DNA of 64,000 bases, taken from positions 2,807,001-2,871,000 of the forward strand of contig NC_015422.1 of assembly GCF_000204645.1 (NCBI RefSeq), in the 5' to 3' direction. Of the stretch, positions 18,746-27,044 are shown piece after piece. The first letter of the stretch is position 1; each line of letters opens with the position of its first letter. Both the position numbers and the translations under genes were made by a program. This DNA is from Alicycliphilus denitrificans K601. Lineage in GTDB: Bacteria > Pseudomonadota > Gammaproteobacteria > Burkholderiales > Burkholderiaceae_C. The notes below the pieces were generated by a model. It worked only from the letters and a program-made list of their open reading frames with translations, did no database searches and had not been told where the DNA came from.

Positions 18746-20503
18746 CTACACCTCAAAGCAACGATCAGCGCCGAACAGCGCCTGCATCCGCGCAGTTTTC
18801 GCCGCGGATGCTTTGCCCATGTCGATCACAGCGAGCCTCTGTCTCGCCCTAGAGCAGCAGACGTAGAAGACATTGCGAGAGCGGTTCGCACGTTCTGGGT
18901 TCGCCGCGTCGTCGGCTCCGGACAGGTACTTGTCGAATGAGTAGAAGTTCCACGCAGCGCCGGAATCGTCCAGCACCACCAACACGGTCTCGAACTCGTC
19001 ACCCTTCACCCCATGCTTCGTTGCGAAAGGCGTGTTGGTCATGAAGAACCGAGCGAATGCAGCGACCTGCGCGTAGGGAAGCGCCAAGAGTGCCGCGTAC
19101 AGCTTCGCGTCCGCCTGCTCTCGCTCTTGCGCGGCTTCATCCATCTCCGCGGTGAGGATGGGTTGGTTGTTCTCGAGGCGGATGCTCAGGTCATCGGTCA
19201 GCGGGAAGAGCTGACGATCTCGAATCGTCTCCAGCACCTCCCTGACAGTGCCCGCGCCGCGCTTGTCGATCAGCGTGTTCAGCGCGTCGCGGACGCCTGA
19301 CTTCGCGGCGCGACTGGCAAGCCGGTGACCCGCGCCATGAAGCCTGCCGAGCGTCTCGCCGATTTGTCCCTTCTCCCAAGCCTGCGCCAGCGGCTCCACC
19401 TTCTCCAGAAAGAAGGCGATCCGCCGATCGGAACCATCGGTGAGGGCATCTTTGGCGAAGCCGCCTCGATCCGCAAAAGCCTGCAAAAGGTCAGCGAAAC
19501 CGGCCTTGCGGGCAATCAGCCTGTGGGTGAGGTAGAGCTCACGCTTGCCGTGGCCAACCAGGTTCCAGGCCAAGGTGCCAGTCAGCAGCTCTCGTGCGCG
19601 CTGAAGGCCAGCTTCATCCGCCGCACCCCCGACTCGGATGTACGCGGCATCGCCTTGTACGTTCATGTTGCCCGGGATCTGTGTGATGTCGGTCCGGATC
19701 TTGTTCAGTACGTTGATGACGCTGAGGGAGCAGCGGCGGTTCTCACGCTTGACGATCACTTCCAGCGGCGCGGCGAGATCCGCCGGCAAGGTGCCGATCC
19801 CCTTGTGCTCACCGTGGTGATAAATGTTCTGCATCTTGTCGCCGAAGAATCCCAGCACGACCTTGCCACCGACCAAGGGCAGGATTCGGCGAAGCAGGAT
19901 GTCGACAACCGCCGCGCTGGTGTCCTGGTACTCATCGACGAAGATGTAGGGGTAGCGGCTCGCCACGATCCGCACCAACTTGTCGTACCTGGCATAGGCA
20001 ATACAGGCGATCGACAGCAGGTCGTCATGAAAGATCCGACCGTCGAGGAACTTGGAGCCTCGGTCCGAATACTTCACCTCGAGCCGGCCATCCACCTTCG
20101 CCCGCAGTTCAGCCTGATCGACTCGACGCGCGCTTGCCGGCGGTAGCGCCCCGTTGAAATCGAGCAGCGCTTGTCGGAGTGCCTGCTGATGGGGCTGCAG
20201 CGTGCTCCAGAGGAAGTCGTGGATGGTCGAGACCCGCACCAGGCTGTTGCCTTGAATCCGCTCGATCACTTGGTCCTTGGCTACGTTGGTATAGGTGATG
20301 CAGGCGATCTGCTGCCCGTCCCGTTTCAGCCTGTCCGCGATGGGTGGTGCGCACAGCTTCTTGAGGCCCTCGACCAGAGAGTAAGTCTTGCCCGCCCCAG
20401 CACCGGCGTCCAGCACGAAGCTTCGGCCGTTGGTGAGGCAATCGGCGATGCGCTCGTCCGCCGTCTTCTCCGGCTGTGCCGCGGTTACTGCTTCGCCAAC
20501 CAT
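18746..20503 (-). CDS. gajB: Gabija protein GajB, UvrD-like helicase
   Basis: A 585-residue superfamily 1 helicase. Walker A is GAGAGKT (34–40), followed by motif Ia near ACITYTNVAKDQ. Walker B is IFVDEYQDTSA. Later motifs are TKHGVKGDEFETVLV (motif V) and NVFYVCCSRARQRLAV (motif VI). Length and motif set match GajB, the helicase partner that works with the GajA nuclease in anti-phage defence. The start overlaps the gajA stop by 19 nt, so both are made from one message. Taken alone it could be any UvrD-like protein; the pairing with an OLD-type nuclease decides the call. Confidence 0.85.
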   Translation of the reverse strand: MVGEAVTAAQPEKTADERIADCLTNGRSFVLDAGAGAGKTYSLVEGLKKLCAPPIADRLKRDGQQIACITYTNVAKDQVIERIQGNSLVRVSTIHDFLWSTLQPHQQALRQALLDFNGALPPASARRVDQAELRAKVDGRLEVKYSDRGSKFLDGRIFHDDLLSIACIAYARYDKLVRIVASRYPYIFVDEYQDTSAAVVDILLRRILPLVGGKVVLGFFGDKMQNIYHHGEHKGIGTLPADLAAPLEVIVKRENRRCSLSVINVLNKIRTDITQIPGNMNVQGDAAYIRVGGAADEAGLQRARELLTGTLAWNLVGHGKRELYLTHRLIARKAGFADLLQAFADRGGFAKDALTDGSDRRIAFFLEKVEPLAQAWEKGQIGETLGRLHGAGHRLASRAAKSGVRDALNTLIDKRGAGTVREVLETIRDRQLFPLTDDLSIRLENNQPILTAEMDEAAQEREQADAKLYAALLALPYAQVAAFARFFMTNTPFATKHGVKGDEFETVLVVLDDSGAAWNFYSFDKYLSGADDAANPERANRSRNVFYVCCSRARQRLAVIDMGKASAAKTARMQALFGADRCFEV

Positions 20504-22509
20504 TCGAGCCCCTCTCGGATGTACTTAGGTGTTGCCCAGCCGCTGTTGGCCAGAAGATCAAGCGCGAAGTCGACCTTCGGCAGGCTGATCGCATAGGCGT
20601 CAGCGGTCAGAGCCGCGGCGTCCGCATGGGTGAAGGTGTCGCCGGTGGCGAGCAGCTTGGCCTTGTTAGCGAGCAGCCATGCCGAATTCGCATACACGAA
20701 GGCTTCCTCGAAGCTCCGTGCACAAGGTTGACCAGCGGCCTCCGCGACTTGGTAGGCGACTCGAACGCGGCCGGAGGTCTTCTCTGCTTCACCAGCTGCC
20801 ATCAGCTTGGGCAGGTCGGCACTGCCCGGCAGCCACTTCGACAGGGTCGCATTGCTGCTCGCGTGGCCGCTGGCGACAGGTGTCTTCTTCTTGGTGGTGC
20901 CGTCGATCGAGTCCAGATCGGTGATCACGAGCGCTGGCAGCTGCAGGAACTCGATCAGCTTTCGGAAGAGATGCGCATACGCGCCACCCACCTCCACCGT
21001 ACAGACATAGGTCGAAGTGAGCTTGTCGCGAAGTGCGGCTTCTAGTGCCGCGATCAGCCGAGGCAAGAGCATGCGCTCGACCTGTCCTTCGATGAACACG
21101 AGCTTGTCGGCAAAGAACATGTCGCATCGCGTCGTCGTGAGGTACTTCCGAAGGAACTCCATCGCGGTCTTCTCAGGGTCAGTCTTCGCCGAAGCCTCGA
21201 AGGACAGCAAGTCCTTGATCTCGACCGTGCCCTTATTGCGCCGGAAGTAGCGAATCGGCGCGAAGCCGCAGTTGGCCGCCATGTGCGACGAGTGCGTGGT
21301 GAGCAGCAGCTGCACGCCAGTCTCGCCGGCCGCGGGTGCAAGGAACTCGCTGACCTTCTGGACGAACACCGCCTGCATCTGGGGATGCATGTGGACTTCC
21401 GGCTCCTCGACGACCACCAGGTGCACGCGCGGACGGTGCTCAGGGTCTGACTCGACGTCCTCACGGAACGACTTCAAACACAGGACGATGTAGATCAGGT
21501 TCTTGAACCCGAGACCGTTGTAGCGTTCAGGCAGCTCGAAGGCTTGATCGATCGCCGCCGCGGCACCGTCGGCCGGCAATCCCGCAGCGGCGATGGCGGC
21601 GTAGTAGACGCGCGTCGTGTCCTTGAAGAGCCCATCGGCGCTGAGCTCGGCGCGGACCGTCAGTTTGGGGGACTCGGGGTGGCCGAACTTCGCGAGGCCC
21701 TTCATGAGGCCATCAAAGGCCTTGACGTACTGGGGACCGAGCGCTGTGGACTGCTCTCGCAGCGTCTTCTCAAGCGCCTTGAAGTCGCTGGGCGCGTCGA
21801 CCTTGTACCGACGCTCGTAGTGGGCGTGGAGCAGCGTAGACAACCGCGTGGCCTTACTGCCCTCCTCACGATCGTCAATGTGGCGCTGTGCACTGACGAC
21901 ATCGATTCGAATCAGCCGCTGCAGGATGCCGCGGTCGGGCAGCCTCTCGGCTTGGGTGCCGTCCGGGCTCAGCTTGAACTGATCGAGCTTGTAGTGGTCG
22001 TGCAGCGTGACGGCAAGGTAGTCGGCGAAGGACTGGTCATCGTCACGATCTTTCATGTACGCCTCCGCCAGTTGCTGGGGGTTTGCAGGCCCGAATCGGA
22101 TCTCGACGGTGACGGTCGTGGACGCATCCTCCAGGTCCATCAGCAGTTCGCCTGCGAGTGCCAGATCCGGACCGGTGTCGTCGTAGTCGAACTTCAGTTG
22201 CAGCGACAGGACCGGCAGCGCAGGCAATGGCGGCGGCTCAGTCGCTGGAGCACCCGCGGCTGCCGCTGCTGGTGGCGTCAGGACGTGTGTCTCGAACTTC
22301 TTGAAGGCGTCACGGCAGCCAAGGGAGAAGTCGTTGATCGACAGCTGCTTTATCGGCCTTTGTAGGAACGCCAGCATGGCCTCGATGGTCGAGGTCTTGC
22401 CGCTGTTGTTGGGGCCCACCAGGATCGTCGTGATGCCCGTCGTGTCCAGCCGCATGCGCGCGTCCTGCAGCAGACGGAAGTTTTTGATGCCTATCTCGCA
22501 CAGCTTCAT
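20485..22509 (-). CDS. gajA: Gabija protein GajA, OLD-family ATPase/TOPRIM nuclease
   Basis: A 674-residue protein with an N-terminal ABC-type ATPase and a C-terminal TOPRIM domain, the OLD nuclease layout. Walker A is VGPNNSGKTS (31–40), the signature region includes YNGLGFKNLI, and Walker B is VHLVVVEEPEVHMHPQ. The TOPRIM acids appear in LVFIEGQVERMLLP and LVITDLDSIDG. GajA cuts DNA when nucleotides are depleted during phage infection. It is longer than the roughly 580-residue founding GajA, partly because of a Pro/Ala-rich loop at about residues 78–97. Its ATG overlaps the stop of the HU remnant upstream (ATGA). Confidence 0.85.
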   Translation of the reverse strand: MKLCEIGIKNFRLLQDARMRLDTTGITTILVGPNNSGKTSTIEAMLAFLQRPIKQLSINDFSLGCRDAFKKFETHVLTPPAAAAAGAPATEPPPLPALPVLSLQLKFDYDDTGPDLALAGELLMDLEDASTTVTVEIRFGPANPQQLAEAYMKDRDDDQSFADYLAVTLHDHYKLDQFKLSPDGTQAERLPDRGILQRLIRIDVVSAQRHIDDREEGSKATRLSTLLHAHYERRYKVDAPSDFKALEKTLREQSTALGPQYVKAFDGLMKGLAKFGHPESPKLTVRAELSADGLFKDTTRVYYAAIAAAGLPADGAAAAIDQAFELPERYNGLGFKNLIYIVLCLKSFREDVESDPEHRPRVHLVVVEEPEVHMHPQMQAVFVQKVSEFLAPAAGETGVQLLLTTHSSHMAANCGFAPIRYFRRNKGTVEIKDLLSFEASAKTDPEKTAMEFLRKYLTTTRCDMFFADKLVFIEGQVERMLLPRLIAALEAALRDKLTSTYVCTVEVGGAYAHLFRKLIEFLQLPALVITDLDSIDGTTKKKTPVASGHASSNATLSKWLPGSADLPKLMAAGEAEKTSGRVRVAYQVAEAAGQPCARSFEEAFVYANSAWLLANKAKLLATGDTFTHADAAALTADAYAISLPKVDFALDLLANSGWATPKYIREGLEWLAKQ

Positions 22510-22718
22510 GTCCGTTCTCGCTTTCTCTGATCGTCGCGGGCGCTGCGCCCCCCTGCACGAGTAAGCCTTGATTGGCGGGTGCGCGCCGTACGCTTGGCAT
22601 CGCCCTTCTTGACGGCGGTCTTGATGGTGTCGATCAGCGTTTCCAGCACCGCATTGGCTGCAGTCTTGGACAGGTCATTCCTGGAAGCTAGGATTTCAAC
22701 AAGTTCTGCGCGGTTCAT
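22506..22718 (-). pseudogene. Truncated HU-type DNA-binding protein coupled to gajA
   Basis: A 70-residue frame. The first 41 residues (MNRAELVEILASRNDLSKTA to KKGDA) match the N-terminal helical half of HU. The next motif resembles KRTART of the HU C-terminus, so the DNA-binding beta arms appear to be lost by an internal deletion between two GCC codons. The remainder is a basic tail (DDQRKRERT). The stop overlaps the gajA ATG as ATGA. It may be a decayed hupB-like gene whose expression signals now drive Gabija, or a small basic protein that is still made. Confidence 0.65.
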
Positions 22719-22788
22719 GGATGCTCACGTGTTGACGTTGGAAAGGGCCGATTTATAACCCCGCCGCTGACACGGCCCTTGCTGCGAC

Positions 22789-22968
22789 TCAATGCTGCAG
22801 TGCACTTGCTGGCGAAAACTCCACTCCCGTGCGTTCGACCAGTTCCTGGTAGCTGATCGGCCGACCCACCGTCTCCCCCTCGCGGTTCTCTTGCCAATGC
22901 GCCCAAGCTCTTTGAGTGGTCGCGTCGTGCACGAGCTCGTACAGATAGGTCGGTACCTTTACCCCGTT
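22789..22968 (-). pseudogene. 3' part of an EndoG-like DNA/RNA non-specific nuclease, split by an IS
   Basis: The minus-strand frame reads VKVPTYLYELVHD, RAWAHW, ISYQELVERTG and a short tail to the TGA at 22789–22791. These are the C-terminal motifs of DNA/RNA non-specific (EndoG/NUC1-type) endonucleases. Removing the IS (22969–24219) and one copy of its CGTT duplication extends the same frame upstream by about ten residues ending GANG before VKVP. The catalytic DRGH region is not found further upstream, so the gene was truncated as well as interrupted. Confidence 0.6.
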
Positions 22969-23031
22969 TGACCTGCAACCCGCCACCCGTACCAAGGCAA
23001 TAGAGAATCCGCGCAACCGAGAGGAAGCGCG

Positions 23032-23298
23032 ATGCGCAAGAGCAGGTACACGGACGAACAGATCATTGGGTTCATCAAGCAGGCCGACGCTGGCATGAGC
23101 GTTGCGGACCTGTGCCGCCGAGAGGGTTTCAGCTCGGCCACGTTCTACAAGTGGCGAGCCAAGTTCGGCGGCATGGAAGCCAGCGACGCCAAACGGCTGC
23201 GCGACCTCGAAGCCGAGAACAACCGGCTCAAGAAGCTACTGGCCGAAGCGGTGTTGGACAACGAGGCGCTGAAGGTGGCCTTCGGCGTAAAGCGCTGA
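23032..23298 (+). CDS. IS3-family transposase OrfA
   Basis: An 88-residue protein with an N-terminal helix-turn-helix (YTDEQIIGFIKQADAGMSVA, then LCRREGFSSATFYKWRAKFG) and a C-terminal coiled segment (RLRDLEAENNRLKKLLAEA). It binds the IS ends and is normally joined to OrfB by frameshift. It overlaps the orfB frame by a few codons. Confidence 0.93.
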   Translation: MRKSRYTDEQIIGFIKQADAGMSVADLCRREGFSSATFYKWRAKFGGMEASDAKRLRDLEAENNRLKKLLAEAVLDNEALKVAFGVKR

Positions 23299-24161
23299 GC
23301 CCACCGGCGAAGCGACGCGCGGTGGGCAAGATGTTGGAAGAGACCTCGATCAGTGAACGGCGCGCCTGCGCTTTGGTGGGACTGTCGCGCGACAGCTGGC
23401 GGCACCCGCCCCAGCGCGCACAGCACGACCAGGCCACGAGTCAGCGCATCGTCGAGCTCGCGCACGAGCGGCGTCGCTTCGGCTACCGGCGCATTGCCGA
23501 CCTGCTGCGGGCTGAAGGCACGAAGGTCAACGACAAACGCGTCTATAGGCTCTACAGGCTGGCTGAGCTGTCGGTGCGCAAGCGCCGCGGCAAGCAGCGC
23601 CTGAAGCTCGAACGCGTGCCGCTGCACCAATGCCAGAGCGTCAACGAGGTCTGGAGCATGGATTTCGTCAGCGACAGCTTGGCCAGTGGCCGGCGCATCA
23701 AGTGCCTGACCATCACCGATGACTTCAGCCACGAGTGCGTGGATATCGCCGTCGACCACGGCATCGGCGGCGAGTACGTAGTGCGCGTGCTGGAGCAGGT
23801 GGCGCGGTTTCGCGGTTACCCGCAGGCCGTGCGCACAGACCAGGGGCCCGAATTCACCAGCCGAGCCTTCATGGCGTGGGCGCAGGCCAGGGGCGTGCGC
23901 CATATCCTCAACCAGCCCGGCAAGCCCACGCAGAATGCCTACATCGAGAGCTTCAACGGCAAGTTCCGCGACGAGTGTCTGAACGAGCACTGGTTCCAGA
24001 GCCTGAAACAGGCCCGTGCCGAGATTGCGCGCTGGCGGGCTGACTACAACGAGATCAGACCGCACAGCAGCTGCGGCCGGATTCCCCCAGCAAAGTTCGC
24101 AGCGCGACATCGACAATCAACTGGCGGCGCCGTAACGGCGCCGCTTCAAACCCAGGAGTAA
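23292..24161 (+). CDS. IS3-family transposase OrfB (DDE)
   Basis: About 290 residues in the frame after orfA, probably translated by -1 frameshifting near 23286–23298 or from the ATG at 23331. The N-terminal HTH_21-like region is GKMLEETSISERRACALVGL, followed by FGYRRIADLLRAEG. The catalytic acids are in VWSMDFVSDSL, VRTDQGPEFTS and QNAYIESFNGKFRDE. No disruption is visible, so this IS should be able to move. Confidence 0.92.
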   Translation, partial: ALSPPAKRRAVGKMLEETSISERRACALVGLSRDSWRHPPQRAQHDQATSQRIVELAHERRRFGYRRIADLLRAEGTKVNDKRVYRLYRLAELSVRKRRGKQRLKLERVPLHQCQSVNEVWSMDFVSDSLASGRRIKCLTITDDFSHECVDIAVDHGIGGEYVVRVLEQVARFRGYPQAVRTDQGPEFTSRAFMAWAQARGVRHILNQPGKPTQNAYIESFNGKFRDECLNEHWFQSLKQARAEIARWRADYNEIRPHSSCGRIPPAKFAARHRQSTGGAVTAPLQTQE

Positions 24162-24282
24162 TCTCCTTTAACCAGCGGATTTTCTCAAAACGACTGGTAC
24201 GGGTATTGGGGGCAGGTCACGTTGGCGCCAACGTGCGGCACCGCATGTTTGAAAAGAAAACACCGCTCGGGCAGCTTCGATA

Positions 24283-24546
24283 TCAATCGATTTCCGCTGC
24301 AGTGAGAACATCCTGAGGAGACGCCAAACGCGTGAATGCTGGATAGAAATCTAGATGGTTTTGAATAACTGAGGCATTGAACGTTGCCTCAGTTTTCCGT
24401 CGCATGTCTTGTTCAAGAGTGCGTAGGAATTTTGGTATCCGGCAAGCGGCGGCTTCACGGGCAAAGCTGCCACGCTGTTCATTCCGGCGATTGACTGTAA
24501 CCAGCCTGATTCGGGCTTTGACTTGACTCGGGTAGAACCAATGCAT
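24283..24546 (-). CDS. Small hypothetical protein
   Basis: An 87-residue frame beginning MHWFYPSQVKARIRLVTVNR, with AGGGGG six bases upstream of the ATG. It has no signal peptide, membrane helix or known motif (RIPKFLRTLEQDMRRKTEA). It lies in lower-GC DNA between the EndoG-like remnant and a czcA fragment. It may be a real small gene or a chance frame. Confidence 0.35.
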   Translation of the reverse strand: MHWFYPSQVKARIRLVTVNRRNEQRGSFAREAAACRIPKFLRTLEQDMRRKTEATFNASVIQNHLDFYPAFTRLASPQDVLTAAEID

Positions 24547-24873
24547 GGCAGCCCCCTACATGCCTGCCTGATACGTGCCAGTCGAGTGCGCCCAATCTCA
24601 TAGGCAATTGAACGGATTTGTGGCAAGTTTGCCGGGCTCAATGATCAGCCAAGCCCCCTACCACCTGAAGATGGCAGTACGAACAGCATGCGACCTAGCG
24701 CACTTCTGTTCTGCAAGGTAGCTTTGTGGGGATCTGATGTTTGTCGGCGGGGGAGTCGCTCCTACGCCGAGCAACTCAGATTGGCACGGGGCCCTGGTCC
24801 GGTCGGTCATGTAGATGTGGCGCGTGTGGTCACGTTGCAGTGGACTCGGTGGTCAAGTGCATCTGGTTTTCGC
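24547..24873. other. Spacer with no recognised gene
   Basis: Nothing convincing is visible on either strand. It lies between a doubtful small gene and the czcA fragment and is probably decayed accessory DNA. Confidence 0.35.
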
Positions 24874-25119
24874 AAATACACCCCCATGGATCTGAGGGAG
24901 ATCCAGGACTGGATCATCAAACCGCAACTGCGCACCGTTCCGGGTGTCACCGAAATCAACACCATCGGCGGGTATGCCAAGGAGTTCCAGGTGGCACCGT
25001 GGCCAGACAAGCTGGTGGCTCACGGACTGACGATCGCAGACCTGGTCACTGCATTGGAGCGCAACAACGCCAACGTGGGCGCAGGCTATATCGAGCGCAG
25101 TGGCGAGCAATACCTGATA
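24874..25119 (+). pseudogene. Internal fragment of a CzcA/CusA-type RND efflux pump gene
   Basis: About 82 residues match the periplasmic porter region of heavy-metal RND pumps: YTPMDLREIQDWIIKPQLRT, PGVTEINTIGGYAKEFQVAP and ALERNNANVGAGYIERSGEQ. Both flanks are unrelated, and the rest of the roughly 1040-residue protein is absent. It is not a direct copy of the pump at the right end of the window. Confidence 0.8.
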
Positions 25120-25196
25120 TCCGGGGCAATATCAAGTGACATGAGGACGATCAAATGGGGCGCGGGATGCGTGACGATCTCAGGGCCTGATGGCGC

Positions 25197-25817
25197 CTAC
25201 TGCGCGTGGTGGCGGCAAAAGCAGTAGACAAACTGCTGCGGTGCGCCCCAAGGGGTGGTGTGGATCTCGGTATGGCTTTCGATCAGCTCGAATGGTGCTC
25301 CGAACTTGCCGTGCAGTTCCTCGGGCGCATAACGGGAAACGGCCAGGCCGCTACACTTTTCAGGCCCCTGTGGCCCGAAGGTGCCGACAATGGCAAAGCC
25401 ACCAGGCCTCAGGGCATGAACCACCTGCGCCATGTAGCGCTCACGCTGCTCGTCAGTGGTCAGAAAGTGGAACACCGCACGGTCGTGCCACACATCCACC
25501 GAAGCCGCAGGCAACTCCACCTCCAGAATGTCCGCCACCAGCCAAGCTACATCGGCGGCCTTGGGCCCCAGGCGTTGTTGCGTGACCTCCAGCGCCGTGT
25601 GGGACAGATCCAGCACCGTGATGTCCTCGTAGCCATCGGCCAGGAGGTCATCGACCAGCGTGGACTCGCCTCCGCCCACGTCGATGATGGACGCCTGCTT
25701 GGAGCCCGCAGCCGTGCGGACATACTGCAGGGACTGCAGGAGATGCGGTGCGTACCAACTCACCGTTTCCGGCGATTTGGTTTCGTAGACCGATTCCCAA
25801 TGGGTTTGAGTGCTCAT
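25197..25817 (-). CDS. Class I SAM-dependent methyltransferase
   Basis: A 206-residue protein. The SAM-binding motif I is ASIIDVGGGESTLVDDLLAD (42–61), and the acidic loop follows in DITVLDLSHTALE. Motif II is AADVAWLVADILEVELP, and the post-motif reads VHALRPGGFAIVGTFG. The N-terminal HWESVYETKSPETVSWYAPH matches small methyltransferases of the thiopurine/tellurite type. Several Cys and His residues near the C-terminus (CFCRHHAQ) might bind metal. The substrate is unknown. It stands alone between gene fragments. Confidence 0.8.
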   Translation of the reverse strand: MSTQTHWESVYETKSPETVSWYAPHLLQSLQYVRTAAGSKQASIIDVGGGESTLVDDLLADGYEDITVLDLSHTALEVTQQRLGPKAADVAWLVADILEVELPAASVDVWHDRAVFHFLTTDEQRERYMAQVVHALRPGGFAIVGTFGPQGPEKCSGLAVSRYAPEELHGKFGAPFELIESHTEIHTTPWGAPQQFVYCFCRHHAQ

Positions 25818-26117
25818 GATGGGCTGCTCTCCGACAAGGTAGTGAAACTACGAACGGCATTGATTGCCATGGGTCAGGAGGCGAAGCTTACCTCGCGAGG
25901 CGAGAAAAGCTTGCATGCCTTGGGATGTCGATACTTTTCTCTCGCAGGCGTGCGAGCAATCTGTGAAGTCCGCCACCGGGGTTGTCAAAAAGGCGTGGTC
26001 AAACTTCGCACGAAATCACTTGGTAATGAAGAATTTTTCCCTCCAGAGGACAAACCAGGATACGGCCAGTCTTGATTCATAAGCCTTTTCTTATTAAGAA
26101 TAATTCCTTAATTTCAG
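25818..26117. other. AT-richer spacer with no recognised gene
   Basis: No supported gene. The last 100 bp are unusually AT-rich for this window (TTTTCTTATTAAGAATAATT near 26090), which suggests foreign DNA or a promoter region. Confidence 0.4.
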
Positions 26118-26173
26118 AATGACGCTAAGCGCCAAGACCTGCGTAGCGTCATCAACTGTCACTGGCTTGGCGC
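26118..26173 (-). other. Interleaved inverted repeats with pseudoknot topology
   Basis: Two perfect 9-bp inverted repeats are interlaced: ATGACGCTA (26118–26126) with TAGCGTCAT (26143–26151), and AGCGCCAAG (26127–26135) with CTTGGCGCT (26165–26173). Paired together in RNA they would form an H-type pseudoknot. In DNA this could be a recombination or replication site. It starts just after the stop codon of the chimeric minus-strand frame at 26177. Confidence 0.55.
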
Positions 26174-26176
26174 TAT

Positions 26177-26543
26177 TCATTGACCTTCTGATGCCTCGTT
26201 GGCCCGCTTTCGGCGAGCGGACTTCTGCGGTGGCCTGAACTGCGCGATCAACGTGCGCAGAGTTTCCGCTTCAGCCTTGTGCTGCGCAACCGCCTGAAGG
26301 GCTTGCTGCAGCTCAACACGTTGCGCCTGGTTGACCCTGGCGCTTTCGGCCATAGCGGCGCGTGCGCTGTCCCGCTCCGCCGCCAACCGTGTCTGGGCGG
26401 CATTGGCTTCCAGGAGCTTGGCGTGGTGACCCCTTTCGGTTTCAGCAAGCCTGGTCCTTGTGCTCGTCGGAACCGTGCGCCAGCACGCCCACGGAGGCGG
26501 CGGCGACACAGAGGCCGATCAGGGTATGGCGAATGTGAAACAT
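26177..26543 (-). pseudogene. Chimeric remnant: exported-protein start joined to a KfrA-like coiled-coil end
   Basis: From ATG 26543 a signal peptide is read (MFHIRHTLIGLCVAAASVGV) followed by LAHGSDEHKDQAC and a stop near 26442. In another frame, the DNA from about 26480 to 26177 encodes a long Ala/Glu-rich helix (RLAAERDSARAAMAESARVN, then QALQAVAQHKAEAETLRTLI) ending RKRANEASEGQ. This resembles the C-terminal coiled coil of plasmid KfrA-type DNA-binding proteins. It looks like two unrelated gene ends joined. The exported part may belong to the copper operon next door. Confidence 0.5.
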
Positions 26544-26617
26544 GATGCATCCTCCTTTTGGTGGAGGGGCTGACTAGGGCTGCCGCGCCCGACGAGATGC
26601 CGCGGTTGTGAATTTTC

Positions 26618-26965
26618 TCAGCGCACGGGCTGGATGTCGGTGACGATCATCTTCCCGCCTTCCTGGACGACCATGAATTGCACCTTGTCGCCGGGCTTGA
26701 GGTTGGTGAGTTGGCCCTTGTCGCGGACGGCAAAGACCATAGTCATTCCGGGCATGTCCAGGTTCTTGATGTCCCCATGCTTGAGGGTGATCTTGCCGTT
26801 GTCCAGATCTACCTTCTTGACCTCGCCATCGGTCATGGATGCGGGTGCGGGCGCGGGCGCCGAAGTCTGGCCTGAATTGGGACTGACCTGGGCATGGCCC
26901 GCCAGCGGCAGGGCAGCGCCCATGGCCAGAGCGGAGATGGTGAGCAGACGTTGGATGGTGTTCAT
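26618..26965 (-). CDS. CusF-like periplasmic copper-binding protein
   Basis: A 115-residue exported protein with a signal peptide (LLTISALAMGAALPLAGHAQ). It has the CusF fold pattern: DGEVKKVDLDNGKITLKHGD, then IKNLDMPGMTMVFAV and KPGDKVQFMVVQEGG. The His and the two Met residues in the HGDIKNLDMPGMTM stretch match the CusF His/Met Cu(I) or Ag(I) site. It is the last gene of the copper operon reading leftward from 30767 and would carry copper in the periplasm. Confidence 0.9.
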   Translation of the reverse strand: MNTIQRLLTISALAMGAALPLAGHAQVSPNSGQTSAPAPAPASMTDGEVKKVDLDNGKITLKHGDIKNLDMPGMTMVFAVRDKGQLTNLKPGDKVQFMVVQEGGKMIVTDIQPVR

Positions 26966-27044
26966 GGTGACCTCTGGGTAAATGGATGGATCTATGGTCA
27001 GGCCCGGCCATGGCTCGGCCAGCTGTGGTGGGCGCTTCAGACCA

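Larger units (their letters stand above)
22969..24219 (+). mobile_element. Intact IS3-family insertion sequence with CGTT target duplication
   Basis: The 1251-bp element is bounded by imperfect inverted repeats: TGACCTGCAACC at the left, and the right-end complement TGACCTGCCCCC, both followed by a CCCGTACC block. CGTT is present on both sides (22965–22968 and 24220–24223), a 4-bp target duplication normal for the family. It carries intact orfA and orfB and is different from the IS at 8403. It interrupts a nuclease gene remnant. Confidence 0.9.

Noticed and set aside
24688..25227. A complete gene of 179 residues
   Set aside because: Only the middle 82 residues resemble an RND pump; both ends are unrelated, so it is a fragment.
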